DNA of 64,000 bases from positions 2,294,001-2,358,000 of the forward strand of contig NZ_CP026538.1 of assembly GCF_004135975.1 (NCBI RefSeq), read 5' to 3'. This DNA comes from Solidesulfovibrio carbinolicus. Its GTDB lineage: Bacteria; Desulfobacterota; Desulfovibrionia; Desulfovibrionales; Desulfovibrionaceae. This document shows, in pieces, positions 17,760 through 28,099 of the stretch. The translations under genes and the position numbers were made by a program. Positions within the stretch are counted from its first letter, which is position 1; each line of letters begins with the position of its first letter. The notes beneath the pieces were generated by a model, which made no database searches, had not been told where the DNA came from, and was given only the letters and a program-made list of their open reading frames with translations.

Positions 17760-19449
17760 GGCCGACGAACGCCTCACCCGGTTGCTCGGGTTTGGCGAAC
17801 ATTCGGTCAGCAAGAGCTATTACCCCGAGCTGCGCCGCCGCCTGGAGGAGCTTGAGCGCTTCCGTTCGCTTTTGGACCAGACCGGCGACGCCATTTTTCT
17901 CGTGGATGTGGCCACCGGGCGCATCGCCGACGCGGCCGGCGCGGCCGGGGCCATGTTGCGGCAGGAGCGGGGCGATCTGCGGGGACTGCCCTTTGAGCAT
18001 TTTCTGCCCCCGGACGCCGTGCTGCGGCTGAGGGGGCTTTTTTCCGGCGATTTCGCCGCCGGGCGCGTAGAGACGAGCCTGTCGCGTCCGGGCGATGAGG
18101 CCGGCGGCAGCCTGCCTGTGGAGATGACCTTCCGCCTGGCCCAGGGCGAGGCCGGAACCGTGGCCGTCATCGTGGCCCGCGACGTCACCGAGCGCAAGAA
18201 AAACGAAGAGGCCCTGCGCCGGGCCGAGGAACGCTACCGGGGCATCGTGGAAAACGCTGCCGAAGGCATTTTCCAGAGCACGCTGGCCGGCCGGCTCATG
18301 AATTCCAACCCGGCCCTGGCCGCGATTCTGGGCTATGCCCATCCCGATGAACTGCTGCGCCACGTCAAAAGCGTGGTGGACGAGGTGGTGGCCGCTCCCG
18401 AGGACCGCCACCGCATCCGCTCCGAGCTGGAACGCTATGATGAGGTGAAGAATCTTGAGGTGCAGCTCATCACCAAATCCGGCGCACGGATATGGGGCTT
18501 GATAAACGCCCGCCGCATCCGGGGCGAGGAGGGCACGCCCGAACGCTTCGACGGCTCGGTCCAGGACATCACCATCCGCAAGCAGGCCGAGCAGACGCTT
18601 ATCCGCTACCACGACGAGCTGGAACAGCGCGTGGCCGAGCGCACCGCCGAACTCACTCGCATCAACGAGCGCCTCGTCCACGAAGTGACCATCCGCAAGC
18701 GCGCCGAGGAAGCGGCCGAAGCCGCCAACCGGGCCAAGTCCGATTTTCTGTCCATGGTCTCCCACGAGATCCGCACGCCCTTGACCTCGGTCCTCGGCTT
18801 TGCCGTGCTCATTAAAAAACGCCTGGCCAGGCTTTTGCCCGCCTCGGTTGTGGATACGCCCAAAAAGCGCCTCCAGGCCGAGCAGATTCAGGACAACCTC
18901 GATATCATCGTGGCCGAGGGCGAGCGGCTTAAGCACCTCATCAACGACGTGCTCGATTTGGCCAAGCTTGAAGCCGGCAAGATGGCCTTCAAGTCCGAAC
19001 CCGTGGACCCGGCCGAAGTGGTGCGCCACGTCATGAACGCCTCGGCCGGGCTGTTGCACAATTCCCAAGTCGTCTTGGACACCCGCATCGAGGGCCGTCT
19101 GCCCCAGGTTCGGGGCGACCGCGACCGGCTGATTCAGGTGCTGGTCAACCTCGTCTCCAACGCCATCAAGTTCACCGATCACGGCTATGTCGCCTGCCGG
19201 GCTCGGGCCCAGGGCAACACCATCGTCATCGAGGTCAGCGATACTGGCATCGGCATTCCGGAATCCGAACAAGGCAAGGTGTTTGAGAAGTTCAACCAGA
19301 TCGGCGGCACGCTGACCAACAAGCCCAAGGGCACGGGACTGGGGTTGACCATCTGCAAACATATCGTCGAGTCACACGGCGGTCGCATTTTTTTTGTATC
19401 CAAGCCCGGAGCCGGCAGCACCTTCACCTTTACTCTGCCGATTGCCTAA
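17731..19449 (+). CDS. PAS-domain sensor histidine kinase
   Basis: 572 residues with no signal peptide or membrane helix, so a cytoplasmic sensor. Two PAS domains (~40-160, with LLDQTGDAIFLVD; ~170-290, with GIVENAAEGIFQST) are followed by a coiled coil rich in Glu/Arg, the H-box SHEIRTPLTSVLGF (His ~345), N-box NLVSNAIKFTDHG, and G-boxes DTGIGIPE and GTGLGLTICKHIVE. No receiver domain or response-regulator gene is adjacent, so it is an orphan kinase. The start ATG (MPAPADPSPRA) overlaps the end of the alcohol dehydrogenase gene by 29 bases; a longer frame inside that gene is rejected. Confidence 0.88.
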   Translation: MPAPADPSPRADERLTRLLGFGEHSVSKSYYPELRRRLEELERFRSLLDQTGDAIFLVDVATGRIADAAGAAGAMLRQERGDLRGLPFEHFLPPDAVLRLRGLFSGDFAAGRVETSLSRPGDEAGGSLPVEMTFRLAQGEAGTVAVIVARDVTERKKNEEALRRAEERYRGIVENAAEGIFQSTLAGRLMNSNPALAAILGYAHPDELLRHVKSVVDEVVAAPEDRHRIRSELERYDEVKNLEVQLITKSGARIWGLINARRIRGEEGTPERFDGSVQDITIRKQAEQTLIRYHDELEQRVAERTAELTRINERLVHEVTIRKRAEEAAEAANRAKSDFLSMVSHEIRTPLTSVLGFAVLIKKRLARLLPASVVDTPKKRLQAEQIQDNLDIIVAEGERLKHLINDVLDLAKLEAGKMAFKSEPVDPAEVVRHVMNASAGLLHNSQVVLDTRIEGRLPQVRGDRDRLIQVLVNLVSNAIKFTDHGYVACRARAQGNTIVIEVSDTGIGIPESEQGKVFEKFNQIGGTLTNKPKGTGLGLTICKHIVESHGGRIFFVSKPGAGSTFTFTLPIA

Positions 19450-19527
19450 GTCCGCCTGTTGCGGTATGTCCCCGTCCCCCGGCGGCGTGGCCGCCGCCCG
19501 CCGCAAACGCCCTTGAAGGATTCCTGC

Positions 19528-21366
<1,839 letters not shown>

Positions 21367-21394
21367 GAGAGAGACTGGAAGAGAGGAGAAGAGG

Positions 21395-21450
21395 CCTTGG
21401 CGGCCGGGGGCCTGAGGCCCCGGACCCCCCACCTGGGAAAAGGGTTAAGG
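21395..21450 (+). repeat. Dispersed 3' palindromic element, copy 2
   Basis: Begins 28 bases after the typA stop, in the typA orientation, after a purine run. It carries GGCGGCCGGGGGCCTGAGG, then GCCCCGGACCCCCC and a CCTGGGAAAAGG tail. The first module (CCTTGGCGGC) is a variant of CCTCCGGCGGC in the other copies. Confidence 0.75.
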
Positions 21451-21534
21451 GGGGCGTCTTGGCTGCAGCAGTCGGTGGAATGTCCCCGACGCCCTCGAAA
21501 AGGGGCGATGGAGATATTTGATGCGAGATATCGG

Positions 21535-21579
21535 GACGGCTTCTCCCGGGCAAGCGCCCGGCGGGAAGCCGTCTTTTTT
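21535..21579 (+). terminator. Intrinsic terminator downstream of typA
   Basis: GACGGCTTC (21535-21543) pairs with GAAGCCGTC (21565-21573); the intervening bases can add CCGGGC/GCCCGG. Six T follow directly. It lies 168 bases after typA and before the SpoIIE-type gene. Confidence 0.85.
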
Positions 21580-21639
21580 GGCGTCGTGGAGGAGGGGGGC
21601 GCGATTGCCAGCCCGCGCGCCTTCGGGCATGAGGGTGGC

Positions 21640-21735
21640 ATGAACACGTTGCAGTCCATGCCCGGCCCCCTCGGCATCGCCGTGCGCTATCTCGGCGTCG
21701 TGGTCCTGCTCGCCGCCTACGGCGGCCAGGTCTGA
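21640..21735 (+). other. N-terminal 31 codons of the SpoIIE-type gene, ended by an in-frame TGA
   Basis: ATG at 21640 with GAGGGTGGC upstream encodes 31 residues that form a membrane helix (GIAVRYLGVVVLLAAYGGQV) and end at TGA 21733-21735. The frame is the same as that of the phosphatase gene starting at 21751, and the five codons between contain no other stop (PFIEA). Joining them gives six membrane helices before HAMP, an even number that keeps both ends in the cytoplasm. A TGG (Trp) to TGA change is the simplest explanation. Confidence 0.6.
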
Positions 21736-21750
21736 CCCTTCATTGAGGCC

Positions 21751-23202
21751 GTGCCCCCCGTGAGCCTGGGGGCCATGCTCAGCCTTGCCTTTGCCGTAGC
21801 CTTGTTGGCCCGGGGGCTTGTCCTGCGCCGTCTGGTCCTGTCCGCGCCGGCTGGGGAGCAGCCTGTGCGCCAGTTCACCCTGGAAATGGGCGCGTGCCTG
21901 CTGGGCGGACTGCTGACGGGTTTGGGCGTGGAAGCCTCCACGGGCTTTTCCCTGGCCCCGGGCTGGAAGCTTGTGCTGGGGGCCATGACCGCCGGGTTTT
22001 ACCTTGGCTTGGAAGGGGCGCTTTTGCGCCAGCGCGAGGTCGTCTTGCGGGCCAGGGAGTCCGGCTACGATCCTGTCTGGCGGCCCATGCGCCTGCGCAG
22101 CTTGTCGCGGCGCTTCTTGACCGTCGCCGCGGCGGCGACGGCGCTGCTCTTGGGCGTCTTCGGCCTCATCTGGGCCGGCGACGTGGACTGGCTGTCCACC
22201 CTTGATCGCGATCCGGACGTGCTGGCCCAGGCCCGGTCCTCGGTCATCGTGGAAATCGCCTTTGTCATGGCCGTGCTGCTGCTTGGTGCGGCGAGGCTGA
22301 TCCTGCTCTACGCCGGCAACCTGAAGCTGCTTTTCAACACCATCACCGAAGGCCTGGCCCGGGTACGCCAGGGCGATCTGTCCGTGCGCTTGCCCCTGGC
22401 CACCTCCGACGAGTTTGGCCTTATCGCCGCCGAGGCCAATTCCATGATTGAGGGTCTTTCCCACCGCCTGGTCCTGCTCGACGCCCTCAAGGTGGCCGAG
22501 GACGTGCAGCGAAACCTGTTGCCGGCCGCGCCGCCGGACATCCCGGGCCTGGATATCGCGGCACTGAGCGACTACTGCGACGAGACCGGCGGCGACTATT
22601 ACGACTTCATTGAAACCGGACCGGGCCGCACGGCCATTGTCGTGGCCGACGTGGCCGGCCACGGCGTGGGGCCGGCGCTGCTCATGGCCTCGGCCCGGGC
22701 CACGGTGCGCATGGCCGCCGCCATGTATCCCGATCCCGGTTCGGTGGTCAGCGCCGTCAATTCCCGGGTGGCCGAGGACGTGTACGGCACCGGCCGTTTT
22801 TTGACGCTGTTTTACCTGGAGATCGACGTGGCCGCCCGGATGCTGCGCTGGGTGCGGGCCGGGCATGACCCGGCCTTTGTGGTGCGCCCGGGCGATGTGG
22901 AGTCCACGTTCCTTGGCGGCGGCGGGCCGCCCCTTGGCGTGGTGGAGGGGTATCGCTACGTGGCCGAGTCCTGCCCCTGGCCGCCCGGCGGACTGGTGTT
23001 TATCGGCACCGACGGCATCTGGGAAACCACCGGCGAAGGCGAGGACATGTTCGGCAAGCGTCGGCTCGTCGATCTGCTGCGCAAACATCTCGGCCGGCCC
23101 ACGGCCCAGGTGCTTGAGGCCGTGCGCCACGACCTGGAGGCCTTCAGCCACGACAAGCCCCGGGAGGACGACATCACCATGGCGGCGGTCGCGTTTCCCT
23201 GA
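21751..23202 (+). CDS. Membrane-anchored SpoIIE/RsbU-type PP2C phosphatase with HAMP
   Basis: 483 residues from GTG 21751. About five membrane helices occupy residues ~5-190, then a HAMP linker (LARVRQGDLSVRLPLATSDEFGLIAAEANSM), then a SpoIIE phosphatase domain: GGDYYDFIE, DVAGHGVGPALLMASARATV, GTDGIWETTGEG and REDDITMAAVAF, which carry the metal-binding Asp residues. Such proteins dephosphorylate anti-anti-sigma factors in partner-switching pathways; no STAS or HPK gene is adjacent. The start is doubtful: the frame extends 5' to a well-supported ATG at 21640 but is interrupted by TGA 21733. As annotated here the first membrane helix is missing. Confidence 0.82.
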   Translation: MPPVSLGAMLSLAFAVALLARGLVLRRLVLSAPAGEQPVRQFTLEMGACLLGGLLTGLGVEASTGFSLAPGWKLVLGAMTAGFYLGLEGALLRQREVVLRARESGYDPVWRPMRLRSLSRRFLTVAAAATALLLGVFGLIWAGDVDWLSTLDRDPDVLAQARSSVIVEIAFVMAVLLLGAARLILLYAGNLKLLFNTITEGLARVRQGDLSVRLPLATSDEFGLIAAEANSMIEGLSHRLVLLDALKVAEDVQRNLLPAAPPDIPGLDIAALSDYCDETGGDYYDFIETGPGRTAIVVADVAGHGVGPALLMASARATVRMAAAMYPDPGSVVSAVNSRVAEDVYGTGRFLTLFYLEIDVAARMLRWVRAGHDPAFVVRPGDVESTFLGGGGPPLGVVEGYRYVAESCPWPPGGLVFIGTDGIWETTGEGEDMFGKRRLVDLLRKHLGRPTAQVLEAVRHDLEAFSHDKPREDDITMAAVAFP

Positions 23203-23264
23203 GGCCCTCCCGGTAGGCGCCTTGCCCGGCTTCCGGCCATGGGCTATGAAGCCCAGGACGCACC

Positions 23265-24167
23265 ATGAAAACCCACATCATCGACGTCGCCATCAATGTC
23301 TACGGCAAACCGGCCCAGACCGCTCTGGCCCTGGTATCCCTGCTGGCCCACAGCGGCCGGTTCATTGACCGTATCTACTTCAATGAAGAACCGGACGGCC
23401 TCAACGCGGTTTTTGCCCATGACAAACTGCTGGCCGCCTTGGGGGACCGGGTGGTGTGCCACCGGCCGTCCTTCATGAACTGGCGCTATGCCGTGGACGA
23501 AGCCCGTCTGGGTGACCCGGCTTATCGCCACGCCCTGCGCTACCAGTACGCCTTCGAGCACTCCGACAAGCGGTATCTGCTCATCATCCACAATGACTGC
23601 GAGTTCACCGGCGACGTGGTCGGCTTGCTCCTCGGCGCGCTGGGCGCTCACAGCGGCGCAGGGGAGATCGGCCAGTGCTGGCTGTGTCCGGCGGCCATGC
23701 TCGGACGCTGCGGCCCGGGGCGTTACCGTGACTATCGCCCGGATTTCGCCGAACTGGCCGCTCTCTACGACGCCATCGATCCTGCCGTTTATCGCCGCAT
23801 GTATCTGCAGGAACCGACCGATGCCCTCCGAAATCGGCCCTGGCCACTGCCGGAATGCCGGCTTAACGAATTTTGTTGCCTGTTGCGCCTGGACCGGGTT
23901 CGGCCCGATACCTGTCCGCAGGGTTCGGCCCGGCCTTTCGGCGCGTATGTGGACGTCGGCAACCCCTATACCGGCAACGGCATCCTCGACATCGGCGTGG
24001 CCTGGTTCGGCGACATGGTCCATTTGGGCCATTCCTTCGTCCAAGTGCCGCTGGCTTCCTGCGTGCGCCACGAAGGCGGCCACAAGTCCCTTTTCGCACC
24101 GGACGATTACGTGAAACGCGAAGAACAGGCGATTGCCGTCCTGCGCGACAAATACGGCGCGTCCTGA
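23265..24167 (+). CDS. Glycosyltransferase-like protein of unknown specificity
   Basis: 300 residues, cytoplasmic. The N-terminus IIDVAINVYGKPAQTALALVSLL and LLIIHNDCEFTGDVV resemble the nucleotide-binding half of family 2-type glycosyltransferases (strand, helix, then an acidic NDCE in place of DxD). The rest contains many aromatic and Cys residues (GQCWLCPAAMLGRCG, CRLNEFCCLLRL) and ends with ASCVRHEGGHKSLF. I do not recognise a specific family. The ATG at 23265 has CAGGACGCACC upstream. The ferredoxin-nitroreductase gene follows after 17 bases. Confidence 0.7.
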   Translation: MKTHIIDVAINVYGKPAQTALALVSLLAHSGRFIDRIYFNEEPDGLNAVFAHDKLLAALGDRVVCHRPSFMNWRYAVDEARLGDPAYRHALRYQYAFEHSDKRYLLIIHNDCEFTGDVVGLLLGALGAHSGAGEIGQCWLCPAAMLGRCGPGRYRDYRPDFAELAALYDAIDPAVYRRMYLQEPTDALRNRPWPLPECRLNEFCCLLRLDRVRPDTCPQGSARPFGAYVDVGNPYTGNGILDIGVAWFGDMVHLGHSFVQVPLASCVRHEGGHKSLFAPDDYVKREEQAIAVLRDKYGAS

Positions 24168-24184
24168 CGCGCCTGGGAGCCGCC

Positions 24185-25006
24185 ATGGCGCTTTTTACCG
24201 TTACCGATGCCTGCACAGGCTGCGGCCTGTGCGTGGCCGCCTGTCCGGCCAGTCTGGTGCGCCAGGCCAAACCCGGCGACGCCCCCCATGCCCTGCCGGG
24301 CCGCGAAGCCCACTGCATTCGCTGCGGCCACTGCGTCATTGCCTGCTCCAAGCGGGCCTTTGTCCATGCCTTGCTGCCGGCCGAGGCCTTCGAACCCATC
24401 CGGCGCAAGGACCTGCCCACGCCGGCCGCCTTGAGCCACCTGCTCATGGCCCGGCGCTCCTGCCGGACCTACGCCCAGGAAACGCTTTTCCGCCAGGCCA
24501 TTCTGGGGCTTATCGAATCCGTGCGCCATGCGCCCACCGGCCACAACATGCGCGAGGTCGGCTGGGTGGTGGTGGACGGCCCCGAGCGCATGGACGCGGC
24601 CCGGACGCTCGTCCTGGATTGGATCGCCGCCGAGGTGGCGGCGGACACCCCCAAGGCCGCCGAACTGCATCTGGCCGGCGCGGCCCGGGCCGCCGCCCGG
24701 GGCAAGGACGTCATCTTTCGCGGCGCGCCCCATGTCGTCGTGGCCCATGCACCGGCCATTGGCATCAGCCCCGAGGTGGACGCGGTCATCGCCGCCTCGT
24801 GGCTGGAGATCGCGGCGGCCGCCGCCGGCTACGCCGCCTGCTGGTGCGGCTACCTGATGTTCGCCCTGGCCAGCCATCCGCCGGTGGGGCAGGCCCTGGG
24901 CATCCCGGCCGGCAGCACGGGCTACGCCGCGCTGCTCCTGGGCAAGCCCGCCACCCGGGTCAAGTGGATACCGCCTCGCGACGTGCCGGAAGTTATATTC
25001 TTCTGA
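24185..25006 (+). CDS. Ferredoxin-nitroreductase fusion protein
   Basis: 273 residues. Residues ~5-60 hold two 4Fe-4S motifs (CTGCGLCVAACP and CIRCGHCVIACSK), each a classic CxxCxxCxxxC. The remainder is an FMN-dependent nitroreductase domain (ARRSCRTYAQE, SVRHAPTGHNMREVGWVVV, AAAAGYAACWCGYLMFAL, GYAALLLGKP). Such fusions pass electrons from ferredoxin-type centres to flavin and are common in anaerobes; the substrate is unknown. The start ATG (MALFTVTDAC) follows GGGAGCCGCC. Earlier starts within the preceding gene are rejected. Confidence 0.88.
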   Translation: MALFTVTDACTGCGLCVAACPASLVRQAKPGDAPHALPGREAHCIRCGHCVIACSKRAFVHALLPAEAFEPIRRKDLPTPAALSHLLMARRSCRTYAQETLFRQAILGLIESVRHAPTGHNMREVGWVVVDGPERMDAARTLVLDWIAAEVAADTPKAAELHLAGAARAAARGKDVIFRGAPHVVVAHAPAIGISPEVDAVIAASWLEIAAAAAGYAACWCGYLMFALASHPPVGQALGIPAGSTGYAALLLGKPATRVKWIPPRDVPEVIFF

Positions 25007-25099
25007 GATATGGTATAGGCTTTTTTGTTGACGGCGCTTCGTCTCTGTGGTCTCTGCTGAAAATGACAGCAGACACGAGAGCGGCGAGGTGGCTGTGAC

Positions 25100-25630
25100 A
25101 TGACGGATATCCAAGCCTATCTGGTCGTCGTTTTGGCCGTAGCGGCGCTAGGCATCTCCATTTGCAGCTATCTCGCCAGGAACAAAGGAAACTCAGGCAA
25201 TAGGCCGCAAGTCTGGCGCAATGCCGTCCTTTCCTGGTCCTCTGGCGTGTTGGATGAAATGGAGACCGTGCTGCATATTTTCAAGCAATTGAAATATGGC
25301 GTGTCCTTTGATGACATCATGGATGAAGTCGTTGTGTCTAAGAGCAATATCAGAGTATTGCTGGATTACGGCGCGCTGCTGATCGCTAATGGGCCTGATG
25401 CTGTGGACAAAGATGCGGTGACGAGAGGGGAAAGAAAGGATGCCTTGAAGGTTATTGCTGAGGTGCACGCCAGACTATGCCGTGTTACGGAATCAAGCTG
25501 CCGCCTGGATGTGGAAGAAAGCATCCTGTATGTCGCGCAGTGTCGGAAAAAATTTGTTGATGAAATCCGGTCGAACATTGCGGTGGCGAACACGGACGAC
25601 TGCGTGCTTGCAACATCCCAAAACAATTAG
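25100..25630 (+). CDS. Small membrane-anchored protein of unknown function
   Basis: 176 residues. One N-terminal membrane helix (AYLVVVLAVAALGISICSYLA) is followed by a mostly helical soluble part with alternating charged and hydrophobic residues (VLDEMETVLHIFKQLKYG, KKFVDEIRSNIAV). No family is recognised. The gene is visibly richer in A and T than its neighbours and uses AAT, GAT, ATT and TTG codons that are rare around it, suggesting recent acquisition or a lightly expressed lineage-specific gene. Start ATG with a weak GGTGGC upstream. A 13-bp stem terminator follows. Confidence 0.65.
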   Translation: MTDIQAYLVVVLAVAALGISICSYLARNKGNSGNRPQVWRNAVLSWSSGVLDEMETVLHIFKQLKYGVSFDDIMDEVVVSKSNIRVLLDYGALLIANGPDAVDKDAVTRGERKDALKVIAEVHARLCRVTESSCRLDVEESILYVAQCRKKFVDEIRSNIAVANTDDCVLATSQNN

Positions 25631-25655
25631 TTTTATGTCTGCCTATTCTCGCCTG

Positions 25656-25686
25656 ACGCCCCGGCCGAGGGGATCGGCCGGGGCGT
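25656..25686. terminator. Bidirectional hairpin between convergent genes
   Basis: ACGCCCCGGCCGA (25656-25668) pairs perfectly with TCGGCCGGGGCGT (25674-25686), loop GGGGA, followed by TGGGTTT on the plus strand. It can end both the 25100 gene and the convergent sulfite reductase gene. Confidence 0.75.
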
Positions 25687-25707
25687 TGGGTTTCAGGATA
25701 AGCGGCT

Positions 25708-26370
25708 TCAGCCCAGCACGGCCTGCTTGATGGCCTCAATGCCCAGGCGCTCCACGAACCGTGCGGCCCGCTCACGCTTCTTGGCGTTGGCGGCGTAGTA
25801 GCCGATGAGCTTTTCGGACAGGTCGATGACCTGCTCCTTGGTCAAATCCTCAGCCACCACGTCGCCGATGCGCGGCCGGGCTCCGGGATGGCCGCCGAAA
25901 ATGACGGTCCAGCCGGACTTTTTGCCCAGCACGCCCAGGTCGCGCACGAAGCTCTCCGAGCAGCAAAACGGACAGCCCGACACCGACAGCTTGAACTTGC
26001 CCGGCAGATCGCGGCCGACAAAGAGCTTTTCCATCTCCAAGCCCAGCCCCAGGCTGTCCTGGACGCCGAACTTGCACACGCTCGTTCCCGGACAGGCCTG
26101 GACGAAATGCACGCACAGCTCCAGGGCCTGGCCCACGTCCGTGCCCAGATCCTTCCAGATGGCGTCCACGTCCTCGGCCTTGACCCCAACCAGGGCCAGC
26201 CGCTGGCCGGAAGTGATCTTGACGATGGGGACGGCGTATTTCTTGACGACGAGGTTGAGGGCTTCGAGCACCTCGGGAGAGATCAGCCCCACCGGCGTGC
26301 GGGGGACGATGGCGTAGGTCTGCTGGTCACGCTGCAAAATGGCCCCGGTGGGGGCGTCGTTGGCGCTCAT
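25708..26370 (-). CDS. Assimilatory-type low-spin sulfite reductase
   Basis: 220 residues. Siroheme/4Fe-4S ligands are in CPGTSVCKFG (Cx5C) and CPFCCSES (Cx3C), the pattern of the sulfite/nitrite reductase superfamily. The short length, with a single half-domain (QTYAIVPRTPVGLISPEVLE, KITSGQRLALVGV), matches the small monomeric 'assimilatory-type' sulfite reductase of Desulfovibrio rather than DsrAB. It reduces sulfite to sulfide in vitro; its cellular role is unclear. The start ATG (MSANDAPTG) has AAAGGAGCCGCC upstream; the longer frame is not used. It is a good marker that the host is a sulfate reducer. Confidence 0.88.
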   Translation of the reverse strand: MSANDAPTGAILQRDQQTYAIVPRTPVGLISPEVLEALNLVVKKYAVPIVKITSGQRLALVGVKAEDVDAIWKDLGTDVGQALELCVHFVQACPGTSVCKFGVQDSLGLGLEMEKLFVGRDLPGKFKLSVSGCPFCCSESFVRDLGVLGKKSGWTVIFGGHPGARPRIGDVVAEDLTKEQVIDLSEKLIGYYAANAKKRERAARFVERLGIEAIKQAVLG

Positions 26371-26595
26371 GGCGGCTCCTTTACGGTATGGTCTGAAGGG
26401 GAGTGGGATATATGGGCCTGCGCAAGCTGCGATGGGTGGCCGGTCCGTGGTCCGAGGGCGGCCCGGGACAGCGGCCGCCAAGGGATGACCTTAAACACGG
26501 ATCGCGGCCTGTTGTCACCCTCAAAAAAACCGCCAGGGATGCCGGGTGGTTTGTCTTGACGGGTTTGGCGGCCACCGGAGGGCGGAGGGCGGTCA

Positions 26596-27228
26596 ATGCG
26601 CGAGGAAACAAAGCCTGGCGACGCATTTTGCCCGGTGGCCGACCTTGAGTCCGAGGCCTGCCTGGGCTACACACCCTGGACTACACCCCGCCGGGAGGCT
26701 GTCTTGGGCAAGCTCAACGTTGAAAAATTGTCCCCAAATCCGGAATTCGACCTGTTCTTGTATCTGCGTGTCTGCGGCGCGCCCAAGGTCGAACAACACG
26801 TCATTGATCTGTGCCAATCCCAGTGGGAAGCCTTCAAGGAACACCTCAAGGGCTACCGTTTCGCCCCGGCCGGTTCCAAGCGCGGCGTGGTGCTCTATTT
26901 CCTCGAACCCGCCGCCGAGGGCCTGGTGGAGGAAGCCTGGGGCCGCTCGCCCACCGAGGGCTTCGCCATCCACAACCTGGCCGTCTCCATGGTCATGGCC
27001 GCCGCCGGCGAACAGGTACCGGAAATCGAGGCCGGCGCTTGCGCGCCCCTGCCTACCCCGGACCGCGACCTCAAACGGCGCATGGAACGCCTGGGCCTGG
27101 TCTGGAACGAGGTCGGCAACGTCAGTGTGCAATACGCCGTCATGACCCACGATCCGTATCTTGGCGGCTGCGCCGTCTGCCATCTGCGCGCGTCCTGCCC
27201 CAAAAGCGACGTGCCCAAGGGCGCGTAA
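26596..27228 (+). CDS. Unknown protein with C-terminal Cys cluster
   Basis: 210 residues, soluble, no signal peptide. Body features: FDLFLYLRVCGAPKVEQHVIDLC, GVVLYFLEPAAEGLVEEAW, HNLAVSMVMAAAGEQVPEIE; the C-terminus has GGCAVCHLRASCPKS, a CxxC plus a third Cys, and there are further Cys residues at the start (DAFCPVADLESEACLG). This could be a metal or Fe-S binding protein, but I know no matching family. It diverges from the sulfite reductase gene with a 225-base gap that holds nothing I can identify beyond room for two promoters. A very strong terminator follows. Confidence 0.65.
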   Translation: MREETKPGDAFCPVADLESEACLGYTPWTTPRREAVLGKLNVEKLSPNPEFDLFLYLRVCGAPKVEQHVIDLCQSQWEAFKEHLKGYRFAPAGSKRGVVLYFLEPAAEGLVEEAWGRSPTEGFAIHNLAVSMVMAAAGEQVPEIEAGACAPLPTPDRDLKRRMERLGLVWNEVGNVSVQYAVMTHDPYLGGCAVCHLRASCPKSDVPKGA

Positions 27229-27236
27229 GGGCGATC

Positions 27237-27295
27237 AAACGGGCAGCGCCCGCAGCCAGCGGAACGCCTCCGTCGGCTGCGGGCGCTGCCCGTTT
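27237..27295. terminator. Long perfect hairpin between convergent genes
   Basis: A perfect 21-bp stem (27237-27257 with 27275-27295) begins AAACGGG and ends CCCGTTT, with a 17-base loop. The flanking AAA/TTT allow termination in both directions: after the 26596 gene and after hisF. Confidence 0.85.
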
Positions 27296-27315
27296 CTGAC
27301 TGTGTGACTGCCAGA

Positions 27316-28095
27316 TCACCAGATGTCGCGGACCTTGACGCCTCGCTTGGCCATGTGGTCCTTGCAGTCCTTGATGGTGTATTCGTCGTAGTGGACGATG
27401 GAGGCGATGAGCGCGGCCGAGGCCTTGCCTGTGGTGACGGCGTCGGCCATGTGGTCGGGATTGCCCGCGCCGCCGGAAGCGATGACCGGAATGGTGACGG
27501 CTTCGGCGATCATACGCGTGAGCGTGAGTTCATAGCCGGTCTTGGCCCCGTCGGCGTCAATGGAGTTGCAGCAGATTTCGCCGGCCCCCAGGGCTTCGAC
27601 GGTTTTGGCCCACTCCAGGGCGTCCAGGCCCATGGCCTTGCGGCCGCCGTGGATGACGATCTCATAGCCCGAGGGGATATGTTCGGACACGCCGACATGC
27701 TTGACGTCCATGCCGACCACCACGCATTGGGAGCCAAAGGCGGCCGCGCCCTGACTGATGATGTCGGGGTTTTTGACGGCGGCGGAATTGACCGAGATTT
27801 TTTCCGCCCCGGCCAGCAGCACCGCCCGCATGTCCTCGACGGTGGAGATGCCGCCGCCCACGGAAAACGGGATAAAGATTTCCCGGGCCACCCGGTCCAC
27901 CACGTCGAGCATGATGCCCCGGCCTTCGCTGGAGGCGGTGATGTCGTAGAAAACGAGTTCATCGGCCCCGGCCTCGTAGTAGAGGCGGGCGGTCTCGACG
28001 GGATCGCCGATGTCCACGTTGCCTTGGAACTTGATGCCCTTGGTGAGCTTGCCGTCGCGGACGTCGAGGCAGGGAATGACGCGTTTGGAGAGCAT
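27316..28095 (-). CDS. hisF: Imidazole glycerol phosphate synthase cyclase subunit HisF
   Basis: 259 residues. The TIM barrel starts [20 protein letters not shown] with the catalytic Asp in CLDV; a second Asp is in VVGMDVKHV, and the phosphate-binding segments are SVGGGIST and [13 protein letters not shown]. With HisH it converts PRFAR and glutamine-derived ammonia to imidazole glycerol phosphate and AICAR. hisH lies immediately upstream with a 4-base gap. No other histidine genes are present here, so the his pathway is scattered in this genome. GMDVKHV differs from the usual AIDA of HisF, so a specialised paralogue is possible. Confidence 0.9.
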   Translation of the reverse strand: MLSKRVIPCLDVRDGKLTKGIKFQGNVDIGDPVETARLYYEAGADELVFYDITASSEGRGIMLDVVDRVAREIFIPFSVGGGISTVEDMRAVLLAGAEKISVNSAAVKNPDIISQGAAAFGSQCVVVGMDVKHVGVSEHIPSGYEIVIHGGRKAMGLDALEWAKTVEALGAGEICCNSIDADGAKTGYELTLTRMIAEAVTIPVIASGGAGNPDHMADAVTTGKASAALIASIVHYDEYTIKDCKDHMAKRGVKVRDIW

Positions 28096-28099
28096 GGGT

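Noticed and set aside
26371-26595. Short open frames between the sulfite reductase and the 26596 gene
   Set aside because: They lack ribosome-binding sites and similarity; the gap is more likely two divergent promoters.
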